Shown piece by piece: positions 27,128 to 35,892 of a stretch of DNA of 46,352 bases. The stretch comes from Bacteroidales bacterium (GTDB lineage Bacteria; Bacteroidota; Bacteroidia; Bacteroidales; P3): the NCBI GenBank assembly GCA_017509045.1, contig JAFWQP010000033.1:1-46352 (forward strand). The letters run 5' to 3'. The notes beneath the pieces are model-generated. The model was given only the letters and a program-made list of their open reading frames with translations. It did no database searches and had not been told where the DNA came from. Position 1 is the first letter of the stretch. Every line of letters begins with the position of its first letter. A program made the position numbers and the translations under genes.

Positions 27128-27325
27128 ATTAAAAATTGAAAAATGGAATGTGTTAACGTGTTAATGTGTTAATGTGTTAGTCCTTGGCGCATCAAAGACT
27201 CACGAATTTACGAATTAACGTTGTACAAGGTGAGAGCAGAGAGAGCTTGCTCGCTATGCCGAGCCAAACAACGTCACGAAGTAACGAATTAACGAATTCA
27301 TGAAACGTATTTTAGTTTTTAGTTC
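27128..27325. repeat. Family C repeat region with inserted family A element
   Basis: Four octamers (AATGTGTT, AACGTGTT, AATGTGTT, AATGTGTT; 27147-27178) are followed by a unique-looking stretch, GTCCTTGGCGCATCAAAGAC, then ACGAATTTACGAATTAACG. The same sequence occurs inverted at 38701-38832, with the difference that here a family A element interrupts it. Confidence 0.85.
27221..27285. repeat. Family A palindromic element, copy A3 (filled site)
   Basis: The outer arms ACGTTGT (27218-27224) and ACAACGT (27268-27274) pair perfectly. The element is bracketed by GAATTAACG on both sides (27212-27220 and 27286-27294). The otherwise identical repeat at 38.7 kb has this 9-mer once and no element, so this copy looks like an insertion with a 9-bp target duplication. 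Confidence 0.8.
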
Positions 27326-27343
27326 TTACTTATTCCTTCAATC

Positions 27344-28168
27344 TCACAACACCATCACATGTTTGTAGCTGTGGAGTGTTTGGAATGCAGGGTTGGCGTA
27401 AGAGAACGGGAGACCGGTATACAGTGTCACGTTGGGGAAATAGTGTTGCAACATGCCGTACATCTCGCGTCCCACCTCGCCGCATATTGCCAACTCCATG
27501 TCGGGAGTTTCCAGATGTAGCCTCTTCATCACCTCCAACGCATGGTATAGTAGCTCGTCGTCGCTTCCAGCCATAAAACTATTGCATAACAATATCCGTT
27601 GATTGTAGAAAGCTTCATAGTCCCCCACCCCATCGCGCACGTGCATCAGCATCACCGGATGCTGAGCACTGCGTTGTATCAGCGTCTCGTTCACCAGCAC
27701 CACATGTTGGCACACCACATCCACACCAGGTATCGCTACCTTGAACGCAGTCACAGTCTCGGCCTCGGCGGCAAACACCACCCACGACTGCATGCACTCG
27801 CAATAGGCGTGGAATACGCCCATGCTGCCGTCCATGCTTGCTGCCATCTTCAGGTACTGGCTGTCTCGCCCTGCATCGTACAGATGCTCGGGCACCCATA
27901 CGGCGTGATTCGTCGGTACCACCAGACTCACTTCCTTGCAGCCGAATGTGGGGATGCCCGCTGAGGTAAAAAGCCCTGTTATCGACTGCGACAGCTCGCC
28001 CATGCCGCGGTGCAAGTCTATTTCCGCTTCCCCGAAGGTCAGCAGCTCACGCCCCACAGTCATCGCTGAAAAAGAAAATCCATTTGCACCGAGGCAAATG
28101 GATAATCTTATTTCGTCAGTGGCAACAGCCTTGTCGGTCGTGATAATCGATGTGACGCGGCCTGCCAT
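27344..28168 (-). CDS. DUF3822 family protein
   Basis: 274 residues from MAGRVTSI at 28168; an ATG 18 bp further upstream would overlap the preceding gene's stop, so the choice is not certain. The family is restricted to Bacteroidota, is often encoded beside rsmD, and has a two-lobed layout resembling a degenerate actin/hexokinase-like ATPase fold, although no phosphate-binding loop can be pointed to here. The middle is rich in small hydrophobics (QSWVVFAAEAETV). No catalytic motif is visible and the function is unknown. It begins 1 bp after the membrane-protein gene ends, so the two are co-transcribed. Confidence 0.75.
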   Translation of the reverse strand: MAGRVTSIITTDKAVATDEIRLSICLGANGFSFSAMTVGRELLTFGEAEIDLHRGMGELSQSITGLFTSAGIPTFGCKEVSLVVPTNHAVWVPEHLYDAGRDSQYLKMAASMDGSMGVFHAYCECMQSWVVFAAEAETVTAFKVAIPGVDVVCQHVVLVNETLIQRSAQHPVMLMHVRDGVGDYEAFYNQRILLCNSFMAGSDDELLYHALEVMKRLHLETPDMELAICGEVGREMYGMLQHYFPNVTLYTGLPFSYANPAFQTLHSYKHVMVL

Positions 28169-28169
28169 T

Positions 28170-28835
28170 TTATTCGAAATTACCATCGGTGATAGCCTGG
28201 GTCATGTCGCCCACCTTCCAACCTTGGAAGCGGTGGTTCTGCTCCAGTTCGGCCAGCTTGTTCACCACCAGCTGGTGGTCGAGGTCAGACAGCAGGTCCT
28301 CCATCTTCACCAGGCATTCAAACACGGGCATGTGATAGCCGCTCTTCTCGATATATCCAGCCTGCAGCTCGAAGTCGTACTTCTTGTCGCGGGGATAAGG
28401 CACATAGCGCAGGTTCATAATCTCCTCGTCGGTGAGATGGAACTTTTTGTTCTTACGCAGGTTCTCTATAGGGTTAACGTACTCCACCACGCGCGAGACA
28501 TAGCCTGCCTTGATTTGATCGGCCTCGGTCATCTCGTTGATGTCCACATCCTCGGGAATCTTGTCGTAGTTGATATTCTTGTTCACCACTTTCATGCTGT
28601 CCTCATGCAGCAGACGGTTGAACAGCGTGTCAAAACTGCCTGTATAGCAGCCGTAGGTCACCTTATAGGCATCCTCCAGTGTGCGGATGGCCTTCAGTTT
28701 CTCTGCGCAGGCGTCGCGACGTTTGGTGTACTCGTTATCAAATTTCACAGGCTTCATAATGCTTGTATACAGCCAGACTGCCAGTCCGACTATCACCAAG
28801 GCGAGAATGATTTGAATAATAGTTCTTTTCTTCAT
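28170..28835 (-). CDS. Uncharacterised protein with one N-terminal membrane helix
   Basis: 221 residues. Residues 5-25 (IIQIILALVIVGLAVWLYTS) form a membrane anchor with the positive KKR before it, so the bulk should face the periplasm. The soluble part contains RTLEDAYKVTYGCYTGSFDTL, a pattern recalling pilin- or pseudopilin-like segments following a single hydrophobic helix, but without a prepilin cleavage site. I do not recognise the family with certainty; similar single-helix proteins beside DUF3822 genes are known in Bacteroidales. It is the first gene of the pair with DUF3822 and has a good promoter box. Confidence 0.7.
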   Translation of the reverse strand: MKKRTIIQIILALVIVGLAVWLYTSIMKPVKFDNEYTKRRDACAEKLKAIRTLEDAYKVTYGCYTGSFDTLFNRLLHEDSMKVVNKNINYDKIPEDVDINEMTEADQIKAGYVSRVVEYVNPIENLRKNKKFHLTDEEIMNLRYVPYPRDKKYDFELQAGYIEKSGYHMPVFECLVKMEDLLSDLDHQLVVNKLAELEQNHRFQGWKVGDMTQAITDGNFE

Positions 28836-28869
28836 GATATGTTACATTTTATATTTTCAATTCAAGTTG

Positions 28870-28877
28870 CAAAGATA
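28870..28877 (-). promoter_or_regulatory. -7 box upstream of the membrane-protein/DUF3822 unit
   Basis: Minus-strand TATCTTTG followed by CA fits the phylum consensus; the -33 position is a weak match. The box is about 35 bp before the start codon at 28835. Confidence 0.55.
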
Positions 28878-28924
28878 CGAAAAAACTATGAGGTGATAAG
28901 AAAAAAAGTGAAAAAGATTTTTCA

Positions 28925-30337
28925 TTATTGTTCCCGATGGTTTATAACAATTTGACAGTCAAAGTTGTCCGAAATCCACTTTGCTAGCCTTTCTGCACAA
29001 TAAACCGAGCGGTGCTGCCCTCCAGTGCAGCCAAAAGCAACCGTCAGACTAGTGAACTTTCGCTCTAAATATTTCCTAATCGATGCCCCTACCAACTGCT
29101 GTGCTCCTGCCAGAAAACGCTCCACCGCCTCGTCCCCTTTCAAGAATTCTATTACAGGTCTGTCCTTGCCCGTGTAGCATCTATACTCGGGATAACGTCC
29201 CGGATTGGGCAGAGCCCGACAGTCGAACACAAAACCACCACCATTGCCCGACGGGTCTTGCGGCAGCCCTTTCTTATACGAAAAACTGGTCACCGTCACT
29301 GTCAGCCCTGTGGCGGTGGTGGCAGGGCTTTCAGCCTCCTCCGACTCCACAATCCGCTGCCACACTAGGTTCAAGTGGGGCAGGTCGATAGGCAGTGGGT
29401 GGCATTCCACCACCTGTCTGAGATTGCGGATGGCCAATGGGATGCTGCCGAGGAAATAGTCTTTGCGCTCATAATATCCCCTATACCCGTAGGCACCCAA
29501 CGCCTGCATAATGCGGACAAGTACATAGCCGTAAAACCTCTGTCGGAACGCCTCCTTGTCAATAGGTTGTATAGTGGAAAGACAGTTAATGTAATGAGTC
29601 AGCAACTCCTGTCGCACAGGCTCGGGCAAGTCGCTTTTAGCGCTGTAGAGCAGCGATGCCGCATCATATTGGGCTGCCCCCCTCCTACCCCCTTGGTAGT
29701 CGATATAATAGGGCTGTCCCTCCAACAGCATGATGTTTCGCGACTGGAAGTCGCGGAACATGAAATAGCCGCAGTCCGTATCCAGCAGCCAATGGCTAAA
29801 TGCCACAAAGTCCTCCTCCAGCAACTCTTCGTTGAAGGGGATATACCTTAGTTTGAGGAAATAGTATTTAAAATAGTTCAAGTCCCACTGTATCGACCTA
29901 GTGTCGAAGTCGGTACGAGGGTAGGCGTAGCTGAAGTCCATATCGCGTCCCGCCACCTGCATCCGAGCCAGGTCAGCCAGCACTTGTTTATACAGCTCCA
30001 ACATCTCGTTGTCGAAACCTCCACCCTGCCGCCGTTTGTCGAGGAGCATGGCGTACAGGGTTGTATCGCCAAGGTCTTGTTGCAGATAGTGCATCCTGTC
30101 TTCGCTCACGGCGTACAGCTCTGGAACGGCAATGCCTCGCTCCTTCAATGCGTGGCTGTAGTAGTAGAATGCCTCGTTCTCCGTCACGTCGGCGTTATAT
30201 GCACCGATGCAGTGGTGCGCTGAGCCCATCAGTCGCCAATACTTTCGGTTGCTGCCGTTGGCGCCAAGCTCCAACATCTCCTTCACCCTCTCACCCGACC
30301 ATCTTTCGAATAGCAACTTAAGAATCTCCTCTGTCAT
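28925..30337 (-). CDS. Aminoglycoside-phosphotransferase-like kinase fused to a RapZ C-terminal domain
   Basis: 470 residues from MTEEILKLLF at 30337; the frame continues 34 codons further upstream but only through a family A repeat. Residues ~1-340 are an APH/choline kinase-like domain: GSNRKYWRL (nucleotide loop), FMFRDFQSRNIML (catalytic HxDxxxxN replaced by RDFQSRN), and YYIDYQGGRRG (metal-binding DxG-like). Residues ~345-470 match the RapZ/YvcJ C-terminal domain: SFSYKKGLP, DCRALPNPG, GKD and FGCTGGQHRSVYCAERLA. RapZ-C in E. coli binds RNA and senses glucosamine-6-phosphate; APH-like relatives AmgK phosphorylate cell-wall sugars. The fusion suggests a sugar kinase acting in cell-wall or nucleotide-sugar metabolism. 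Its substrate is unknown. Confidence 0.85.
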   Translation of the reverse strand: MTEEILKLLFERWSGERVKEMLELGANGSNRKYWRLMGSAHHCIGAYNADVTENEAFYYYSHALKERGIAVPELYAVSEDRMHYLQQDLGDTTLYAMLLDKRRQGGGFDNEMLELYKQVLADLARMQVAGRDMDFSYAYPRTDFDTRSIQWDLNYFKYYFLKLRYIPFNEELLEEDFVAFSHWLLDTDCGYFMFRDFQSRNIMLLEGQPYYIDYQGGRRGAAQYDAASLLYSAKSDLPEPVRQELLTHYINCLSTIQPIDKEAFRQRFYGYVLVRIMQALGAYGYRGYYERKDYFLGSIPLAIRNLRQVVECHPLPIDLPHLNLVWQRIVESEEAESPATTATGLTVTVTSFSYKKGLPQDPSGNGGGFVFDCRALPNPGRYPEYRCYTGKDRPVIEFLKGDEAVERFLAGAQQLVGASIRKYLERKFTSLTVAFGCTGGQHRSVYCAERLAKWISDNFDCQIVINHREQ

Positions 30338-30344
30338 ATTAAGT

Positions 30345-30376
30345 AAGATTGTTTGATTGTCTGATTGCTTGATTGT
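30345..30376. repeat. 8-bp-period array upstream of the APH-RapZ gene
   Basis: Units AAGATTGT, TTGATTGT, CTGATTGC and TTGATTGT follow one another without gaps. The same units recur at 36547-36586. Confidence 0.6.
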
Positions 30377-30384
30377 TATTCCAT

Positions 30385-30442
30385 GACGTTGCTCGGCTCG
30401 GCATAGCGAGCAAGCTCTCTCTGCTCTCACCTTATGCAACGA
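30385..30442. repeat. Family A palindromic element, copy A4
   Basis: The arms CGTTGC (30387-30392) and GCAACG (30436-30441) pair perfectly around the core GGCTCGGCATAGCGAGC and AGCTCTCTCTGCTCTCACC. It lies 48 bp upstream of the APH-RapZ start. Confidence 0.85.
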
Positions 30443-30451
30443 TTGACTAAT

Positions 30452-30568
30452 GGGAGCTTCTAAAAATTCGTTTTATTCGTTATCATGCTTGCATGACGAT
30501 TCAAAACATCAATTCGTTAGATTCGTGCGATTCGTGTTCAAAAGTAATAATTAGAGGTTGCCTAATAT
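30452..30568. repeat. Family B MITE-like element, copy B2 (inverted)
   Basis: Read on the minus strand it follows the B plan: GGCAACCTCTAATTATTAC, GAACACGAATCGCACGAATC, the central CATGC-AA-GCATG hairpin and TTTAGAAGCTCCC at the end. The terminal AGCTTCTA/TAGAGGTT-type ends are imperfect inverted repeats. Confidence 0.7.
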
Positions 30569-30613
30569 AACTTCACCAGCCACTCAAGTATTAATACAAT
30601 CAAATTTTTAGTT

Positions 30614-30958
30614 CTAATCGGTTAATTCGTCCAGCATGTGGCAACTGCCGGTGAAATAGGCTCCCGACTCTATAGCCAGTTTGTTGGCAACAATGTCGCC
30701 CCTCACGCGCGAGGTGGCATAAAGTGTGAGAAACTCTTTGACCGAGAGGTTGCCGTCGATGATGCCTATCACATTGGCGTTCTGGCAGACCACGTTGCCT
30801 GTGATGCGTCCTTGCTCGCCGACCACCAGTTTGCCAGTGAGGGTGATATTACCTTCGAGGGTGCCATCCATGCGGAAGTCACCGTTAGCCACAATGTCGC
30901 CTTTGATGGTGGTTCCTACGGTGATAGTGTTGATAAGGCTGTTGGGTGTATCGCTCAT
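30614..30958 (-). CDS. Bactofilin (polymer-forming cytoskeletal protein)
   Basis: 114 residues, a single bactofilin domain with a short N-terminal tail. The right-handed beta-helix repeats are visible as alternating hydrophobic/Gly pattern: GTTIKGDIVANGDFRMDGTLEG, LVVGEQGRITGNVVCQNANVIG, VRGDIVANKLAIESGAYF. Bactofilins polymerise into membrane-associated filaments that position cell-wall enzymes. The gene lies 101 bp downstream of the PorW-like gene on the same strand and could be the last gene of that cluster. Confidence 0.93.
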   Translation of the reverse strand: MSDTPNSLINTITVGTTIKGDIVANGDFRMDGTLEGNITLTGKLVVGEQGRITGNVVCQNANVIGIIDGNLSVKEFLTLYATSRVRGDIVANKLAIESGAYFTGSCHMLDELTD

Positions 30959-31059
30959 GGGTATTATAGTATAAGTATATATGTTGATATGTTCGATTTC
31001 TTTATTACCGTCGTTTTTCGTCTCGGCATACGATTAGGCTCGTCGGCATTTGGATTTTA

Positions 31060-33819
31060 CTAGTTGTCGTTTAGATAGTACTTGTTATAGAACAGACTGT
31101 ATGCCTCTACCTGCTTGCGGTTGTAGAGTGTGGTGTAGTTTTGTTTAGAGATAGCAAACACTTGGTAGTCGTTCTTATCGTAGTCGGCGAGGGGTCCGTC
31201 GGCCAGTTGTAGGTGTTGGGCAAAGTCTTTTGCCTCGCTGGCGTTGACAAAGGTGCTGATGGTTACCATCTGGGTAGAGTCGGTGAACATCAATGGGCTT
31301 GTCTTATATCCTGAGTTGGCATAGTAAGTGCTGATAAATGTGCCCACTTTGGCTTGCAATTGGGTGGCTCGTATCTTCTTCTCTTTCACTATGATGATGA
31401 CATGGTGAGCCATATCCGCCTTGTAGCGAAACAGCCGTGCTTCGGGCGGAAGGCTCTCCGTCGGAGTCCGTCCTTGCTCAGCCTTAGTCACATCGCGGCT
31501 GGCGAGGGCGTTAACCTTCTCGTCGATGCTGTTGGGGTCGGTAATTGTTTCGTCTGTGCCGCTGTTGGTTACGTATTTCGCACCTTCGCCAAGCAGGAAG
31601 TCTAGCTGCGTCTGTGCCAGTGGCACGATGCTGTCGGTCTTGGGGTAGTCGGCAATGATGCCTTGCAGGGTGGCGACGGCGCGACTCTTGTTATCAAGAC
31701 GGGCATACGAAAGGGCTTCCCAGTAGCGGAATTTGCCCAGCATCGGTTCGTTGGAGTACAGCTCCTTAGCGGTGGCTACGGCGTTCAGCACATCGTCGTA
31801 TCTGTGTTTGCGATAGAGTGTATATACGTCGTTATAGTCTTCGCGTATCAATTGGCTGCGGCGCATGATTTCTTTGTAGTAGTCTTCGTCGAGTATCAGG
31901 TTGGCAAAGTCGCTGTCGGGGAATCCCATCAGCACCATATTGCGATAGTAGTTGGCATTGGGGGTGTTGCCCTGCTTGTCGTAGATTTTGTACAGCATGA
32001 AGAATGCCTGCACTATCTCGCTGTTGGTGGTGTAGCTGTCCGCCATGCGAAGGTAGCACTCTAAGGCTTTGGGTATGTTGTGAATGCCGTCGTAATAGAT
32101 ATATCCTGCGTTGAGCAGGCAGACAGCGGTCTGCGCCTGCATCGAGTCTTGCTCCGCCTCGCTCTTAGGCAGATCTTTGAGGTAGTATGCCACACAGTGT
32201 GGGTCGTCGGGGTTGTCGGCAGCCACTTTTTTGTCACCCTCTTGGGCTTCATTGGGCTGGCTGTCGGCAGTGTTGGTGTCGGCTTCGTCGGGCGGAGTGC
32301 CCGTTTGGGCAAGCATGTTCATGCCCAGCATACCTTTTTTCGATAGGAACCAATAGTCTTCCAATGGGCGCATACCCCATCGTTGGCGGAAGGTTTCCTT
32401 ACCTTTTTGGACGGTGTTGCTGTTGTAGAAATACCAGTCGCCCTGCAGGGTGTTCTGTTGCGAACGGGCATCGCCCGCAAGCTGTTCCAACAGTTCGCGT
32501 TCCTTCGCCTCTGCTTCGGCCTTGCGCAAAGCTTCTATCTTGTCGTTGATGAGTGCTGCGCGCTCGCTCTCGGGCATGTTGGCAACGGCAATAAGGCTGT
32601 CGTTACGCTCGATGACACGGGTGTAGGCAACTAGTGATGTAAGCAGGTCGTAGCGCGACTTGTGGTTGGCGTAGTGTGGGAAGTCGGGCTTGATGATTTG
32701 CAGGGCTGTGTCGTAGTAAATCTGCGCATGGTCGTAGTCTTGCAGTTTGCTGTAGAGGATGTCGCCCAGACGGAGTGCGGAGCGGGCCTTCTGTGCGGGA
32801 TTGCTGACAGATACGGCTGTCGAGGTGCGGAAGGCATCGCACGCCTTCTTAGTCTCGCGCATACCCATATACATCTCGCCTTTGGCGTAATAGATTTGGT
32901 CCAGAAACTCCTCGTTCTTCTTGTCGTGCAACATACGGTCAAGCAGACGTTCCAATTTTTCGCGGTCGGTATGCTGCAGGTCGGCGCACGATGCCATATT
33001 GAGCCGGGCGTTGAACTCCATCTCGTACGAAGGGTTGCACCGCAGCACCTTCTCGTAATATTTCGAGGCGGTAGGGCGTTTGTCCAGCTCTTGGTATATT
33101 TGGCCAAGGATAAAATATATGCGTGCCTTTTGCCGATTGGTGGGATGTTCGTCGAGAGCTTGTTTCAGAAACTGCACCCCCTTCTTATACTTCTCTTGCG
33201 GCAGGGTGCACTCAGCCATGGCTAGATATAGGTTCAACTTCTGCTTGGAGGCGAAGTTGCCCTTGCCCAATGCTGCCACCAGTTCGTCGAGCGACCCTTC
33301 GGCATCTAGGTAGCGATGGTCGAGGGTGGCGCAGCGGGCATAAAGTATGGCTGCCTCGTCGGCAATGGCAGTGCCACCGTATTGCGACATGAGCAGTTGG
33401 CAGGTGCTGGCGGCGTTGGCGAGGTCGTGCTTATAGAAGGTGGCGTAGGCGGTGAGCAGATAGCATCGTGAGATATAGGGTACATGCTCCTGCCCATTGA
33501 CGAAGACGCTGTGCTTCTTGATGCCCTTGATGCTCTTTTCGATAGCGCGGTCGAACTGAGGATATAGCGACATGCTCTCCTCCTTGGTACCCACCTTATA
33601 GACGGGTAACAGGCGGGTGTAGTCATCCTTGCATTTGGTGTCGAGAAGTGCCAGTCCCTGCTTAAGGCTTTCGTTTCCGTTCCACCAAATGTTGTAGTGG
33701 GCGGTAGTGTTGTGGTATTGGATATTACCCCAATTCGCCTTTTGGGTAGAACACGACACCAAGCCGACAACCCATGCCGTGGCCGTCAGCAACAAAAGTA
33801 TCGTCTTTCTACTCAGCAT
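31060..33819 (-). CDS. PorW/SprE-like TPR lipoprotein (type IX secretion / gliding)
   Basis: 919 residues. A lipoprotein signal ends in VVGLVSC with the lipidated cysteine at C23. The body is filled with TPR-like helices (for example YFILGQIYQELDKRPTASKYYEKVL and YILLNAGYIYYDGIHNIPKALECYL-like segments). The C-terminal ~110 residues (VIIIVKEKKIRATQLQAKV...FAISKQNYTTLYNRKQVEAYSLFY) resemble the conserved end of SprE/PorW proteins. In this family the lipoprotein is needed for T9SS export and links rotary core to translocon. It lies 18 bp downstream of ychF. A T9SS cargo gene at 44.7 kb supports use of this system by the cell. Confidence 0.72.
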   Translation of the reverse strand: MLSRKTILLLLTATAWVVGLVSCSTQKANWGNIQYHNTTAHYNIWWNGNESLKQGLALLDTKCKDDYTRLLPVYKVGTKEESMSLYPQFDRAIEKSIKGIKKHSVFVNGQEHVPYISRCYLLTAYATFYKHDLANAASTCQLLMSQYGGTAIADEAAILYARCATLDHRYLDAEGSLDELVAALGKGNFASKQKLNLYLAMAECTLPQEKYKKGVQFLKQALDEHPTNRQKARIYFILGQIYQELDKRPTASKYYEKVLRCNPSYEMEFNARLNMASCADLQHTDREKLERLLDRMLHDKKNEEFLDQIYYAKGEMYMGMRETKKACDAFRTSTAVSVSNPAQKARSALRLGDILYSKLQDYDHAQIYYDTALQIIKPDFPHYANHKSRYDLLTSLVAYTRVIERNDSLIAVANMPESERAALINDKIEALRKAEAEAKERELLEQLAGDARSQQNTLQGDWYFYNSNTVQKGKETFRQRWGMRPLEDYWFLSKKGMLGMNMLAQTGTPPDEADTNTADSQPNEAQEGDKKVAADNPDDPHCVAYYLKDLPKSEAEQDSMQAQTAVCLLNAGYIYYDGIHNIPKALECYLRMADSYTTNSEIVQAFFMLYKIYDKQGNTPNANYYRNMVLMGFPDSDFANLILDEDYYKEIMRRSQLIREDYNDVYTLYRKHRYDDVLNAVATAKELYSNEPMLGKFRYWEALSYARLDNKSRAVATLQGIIADYPKTDSIVPLAQTQLDFLLGEGAKYVTNSGTDETITDPNSIDEKVNALASRDVTKAEQGRTPTESLPPEARLFRYKADMAHHVIIIVKEKKIRATQLQAKVGTFISTYYANSGYKTSPLMFTDSTQMVTISTFVNASEAKDFAQHLQLADGPLADYDKNDYQVFAISKQNYTTLYNRKQVEAYSLFYNKYYLNDN

Positions 33820-33837
33820 GATGTATACAATGATAGT

Positions 33838-34938
33838 TTACACATTAAACCTAAAGTGCATGATGTCGCCGTCCTGCACCACATAGTCTTTACCTTCGAT
33901 GGCTATCTTGCCCGCCTCGCGGCATTTCGCCTCGCTGCCCAGGCTGACATAGTCGTCGTACTTGATGACCTCGGCACGGATAAAGCCACGCTCGAAGTCG
34001 CTGTGTATAATACCTGCTGTCTGAGGGGCTTTCATGCCTTTCTTGAATGTCCAGGCACGGCATTCCTTTGGACCTGCGGTGAGGAAAGTCTGTAGGTTGA
34101 GCAGTTTGTAGGCTGCTTTAATAAGGCGGTTGACACCCGACTCTTTCAACCCGAGGTCTTCGAGGAACATCTGTTTTTCCTCGTAGGTTTCCAGCTCCGC
34201 TATGTCGGCCTCGATACCCGCGCCGATGACTAGCACTTCTGCTTCCTCGTCTTTGACGGCTTGACGCACTGCGTCGACATAGTGGTTGCCAGTCACCACC
34301 GACGCTTCGTCGACATTGCATACGTATAGGATGGGTTTGGCGGTGAGCAGCATGAGGTCTTTCGCAGCCTCCTGTTGGCTCTCTTCCAGATGCACGGTGC
34401 GGGCACTCTTGCCCGACAGCAGCGCGTTGCGATAGAGGTCCATCACCTCTACCAGCCGTTTTGCCTTGGGGTCGCCACCGGCTTTGGCTTTCTTCACCTC
34501 TTTCTCGTAGCGGTTTTCGATGGTCTCGAGGTCTTTGAACTGCAGCTCGAGGTCGATGGTCTGTTTGTCGCGGATTGGGTCGACACTGCCGTCGACATGG
34601 GTCACGTTGTCGTCGTCGAAACAGCGCAGCACATGGATGATGGCATCAGTGGTGCGGATGTCGCCGAGGAACTTGTTGCCAAGGCCTTCGCCCTTGGAGG
34701 CTCCTTTGACCAGTCCGGCAATGTCGACTATCTCCACCGTGGCAGGCACCACGCTGGCGGGATGCTCTATCTCCACCAACTTGGCAAGCCGCTCGTCGGG
34801 AACTGTGATTACTCCCACGTTGGGTTCGATGGTGCAGAAGGGAAAGTTGGCAGCCTGAGCTTTGGCATTACTCAAGCAGTTGAAAAGGGTGGACTTGCCC
34901 ACGTTGGGGAGCCCTACGATGCCGCATTGCAAACTCAT
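33838..34938 (-). CDS. ychF: Redox-regulated ATPase/GTPase YchF
   Basis: 366 residues, the usual length. The P-loop is GLPNVGKST, near the N-terminus, with NFPFCTIEPN, switch region DIAGLVKGASKGEGLGNKFL and the NVDE (CNVDEAS) specificity motif replacing NKxD, which marks YchF as ATP-preferring. The C-terminal TGS-like domain ends with YVVQDGDIMHFRFNV. YchF binds ribosomes and influences oxidative stress responses. It overlaps the glycosyltransferase gene by 4 bp. Confidence 0.95.
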   Translation of the reverse strand: MSLQCGIVGLPNVGKSTLFNCLSNAKAQAANFPFCTIEPNVGVITVPDERLAKLVEIEHPASVVPATVEIVDIAGLVKGASKGEGLGNKFLGDIRTTDAIIHVLRCFDDDNVTHVDGSVDPIRDKQTIDLELQFKDLETIENRYEKEVKKAKAGGDPKAKRLVEVMDLYRNALLSGKSARTVHLEESQQEAAKDLMLLTAKPILYVCNVDEASVVTGNHYVDAVRQAVKDEEAEVLVIGAGIEADIAELETYEEKQMFLEDLGLKESGVNRLIKAAYKLLNLQTFLTAGPKECRAWTFKKGMKAPQTAGIIHSDFERGFIRAEVIKYDDYVSLGSEAKCREAGKIAIEGKDYVVQDGDIMHFRFNV

Positions 34939-35873
34939 GACAGCACCTCCTTTTCAATCAGGTATTGGTTGCGGGTGGTGGAGTTGCGGCAGATAAGCTC
35001 GCCGAGGAATCCTGCCAAGAACAGCACCGTGCCCATTAGGATGAACAGCATGGAGACGTAGAACCACACGCTGTTGGTGAGAGCGATGCGGCCACAGAGG
35101 CGCATAACGCAGACGATGACGAAGGCGACGAAACCCAGCAGGAACGCCAGCGTGCCCATCAGTCCGAAGAAGTGCATGGGCTGTTTGCCGAATTTCGACA
35201 TGAACATGATGCTCATCAGGTCGAGATAGCCGTTGACAAAGCGGTTGAGGCCGAACTTGGTGACACCGAACTCGCGTTTGCGATGCTGCACCACCTTCTC
35301 GCCGATATGGGTGAATCCTGCCCATTTGGCTATGACGGGGATATAGCGGTGCATCTCGCCGTAGACCTCGATGCTCTTCACCACATCGTGGCGGTAGGCC
35401 TTGAGGCCGCAGTTGAAGTCGTGGAGCTTGATGCCGCTCATCTTGCGTGTGGTCCAATTGAAGAATTTGGAGGGGATGTTCTTGGCAAGTTTCGAATCGT
35501 AGCGCTTCTTCTTCCATCCGCTCACCAGGTCGTAGCCATCCTCCTTAATCATGCGGTACAGTTCGGGCACCTCGTCGGGACTGTCCTGCAGGTCGGCATC
35601 CATGGTGACGACCACGTCGCCTTGGGCGTGGCGGAAGCCCACGTTAAGGGCGGCCGACTTGCCATAGTTGCGGCGGAATTTCACTCCTTTGTATCTGGGG
35701 TTCTTTGTATGTAGTTCTTCTATTACCTGCCACGAACGGTCTTTGCTACCGTCGTCGACCATAACGACCTCGTAGTCGAATTGATGCTCATTCATCACGC
35801 GGTCGATCCATTCTGCCAGATGGGGCAGCGACTCGTCTTCGTTGAAAAGCGGTACAATGATTGATAAATCCAT
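34935..35873 (-). CDS. Family 2 glycosyltransferase, DPM1/GtrB-like membrane type
   Basis: 312 residues. The GT-A domain shows SIIVPLFNEDESL, VMVDDGSKDRS (DDGS) and TMDADLQDSPDE (DxD-like, metal/nucleotide binding), followed by CGLKAYRHDVV. Two C-terminal membrane helices lie at about residues 235-262 and 270-300. Enzymes of this layout move a sugar from a nucleotide donor to a polyprenyl-phosphate on the cytoplasmic face. It follows DUF4199 by 19 bp and overlaps ychF by 4 bp. Confidence 0.88.
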   Translation of the reverse strand: MDLSIIVPLFNEDESLPHLAEWIDRVMNEHQFDYEVVMVDDGSKDRSWQVIEELHTKNPRYKGVKFRRNYGKSAALNVGFRHAQGDVVVTMDADLQDSPDEVPELYRMIKEDGYDLVSGWKKKRYDSKLAKNIPSKFFNWTTRKMSGIKLHDFNCGLKAYRHDVVKSIEVYGEMHRYIPVIAKWAGFTHIGEKVVQHRKREFGVTKFGLNRFVNGYLDLMSIMFMSKFGKQPMHFFGLMGTLAFLLGFVAFVIVCVMRLCGRIALTNSVWFYVSMLFILMGTVLFLAGFLGELICRNSTTRNQYLIEKEVLS

Positions 35874-35892
35874 TTTAGTATCTCAGTGTTAG

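Noticed and set aside
30338-30439. Upstream start at 30439 for the APH-RapZ protein
   Set aside because: The extra codons are the translation of family A copy A4 and the octamer array.
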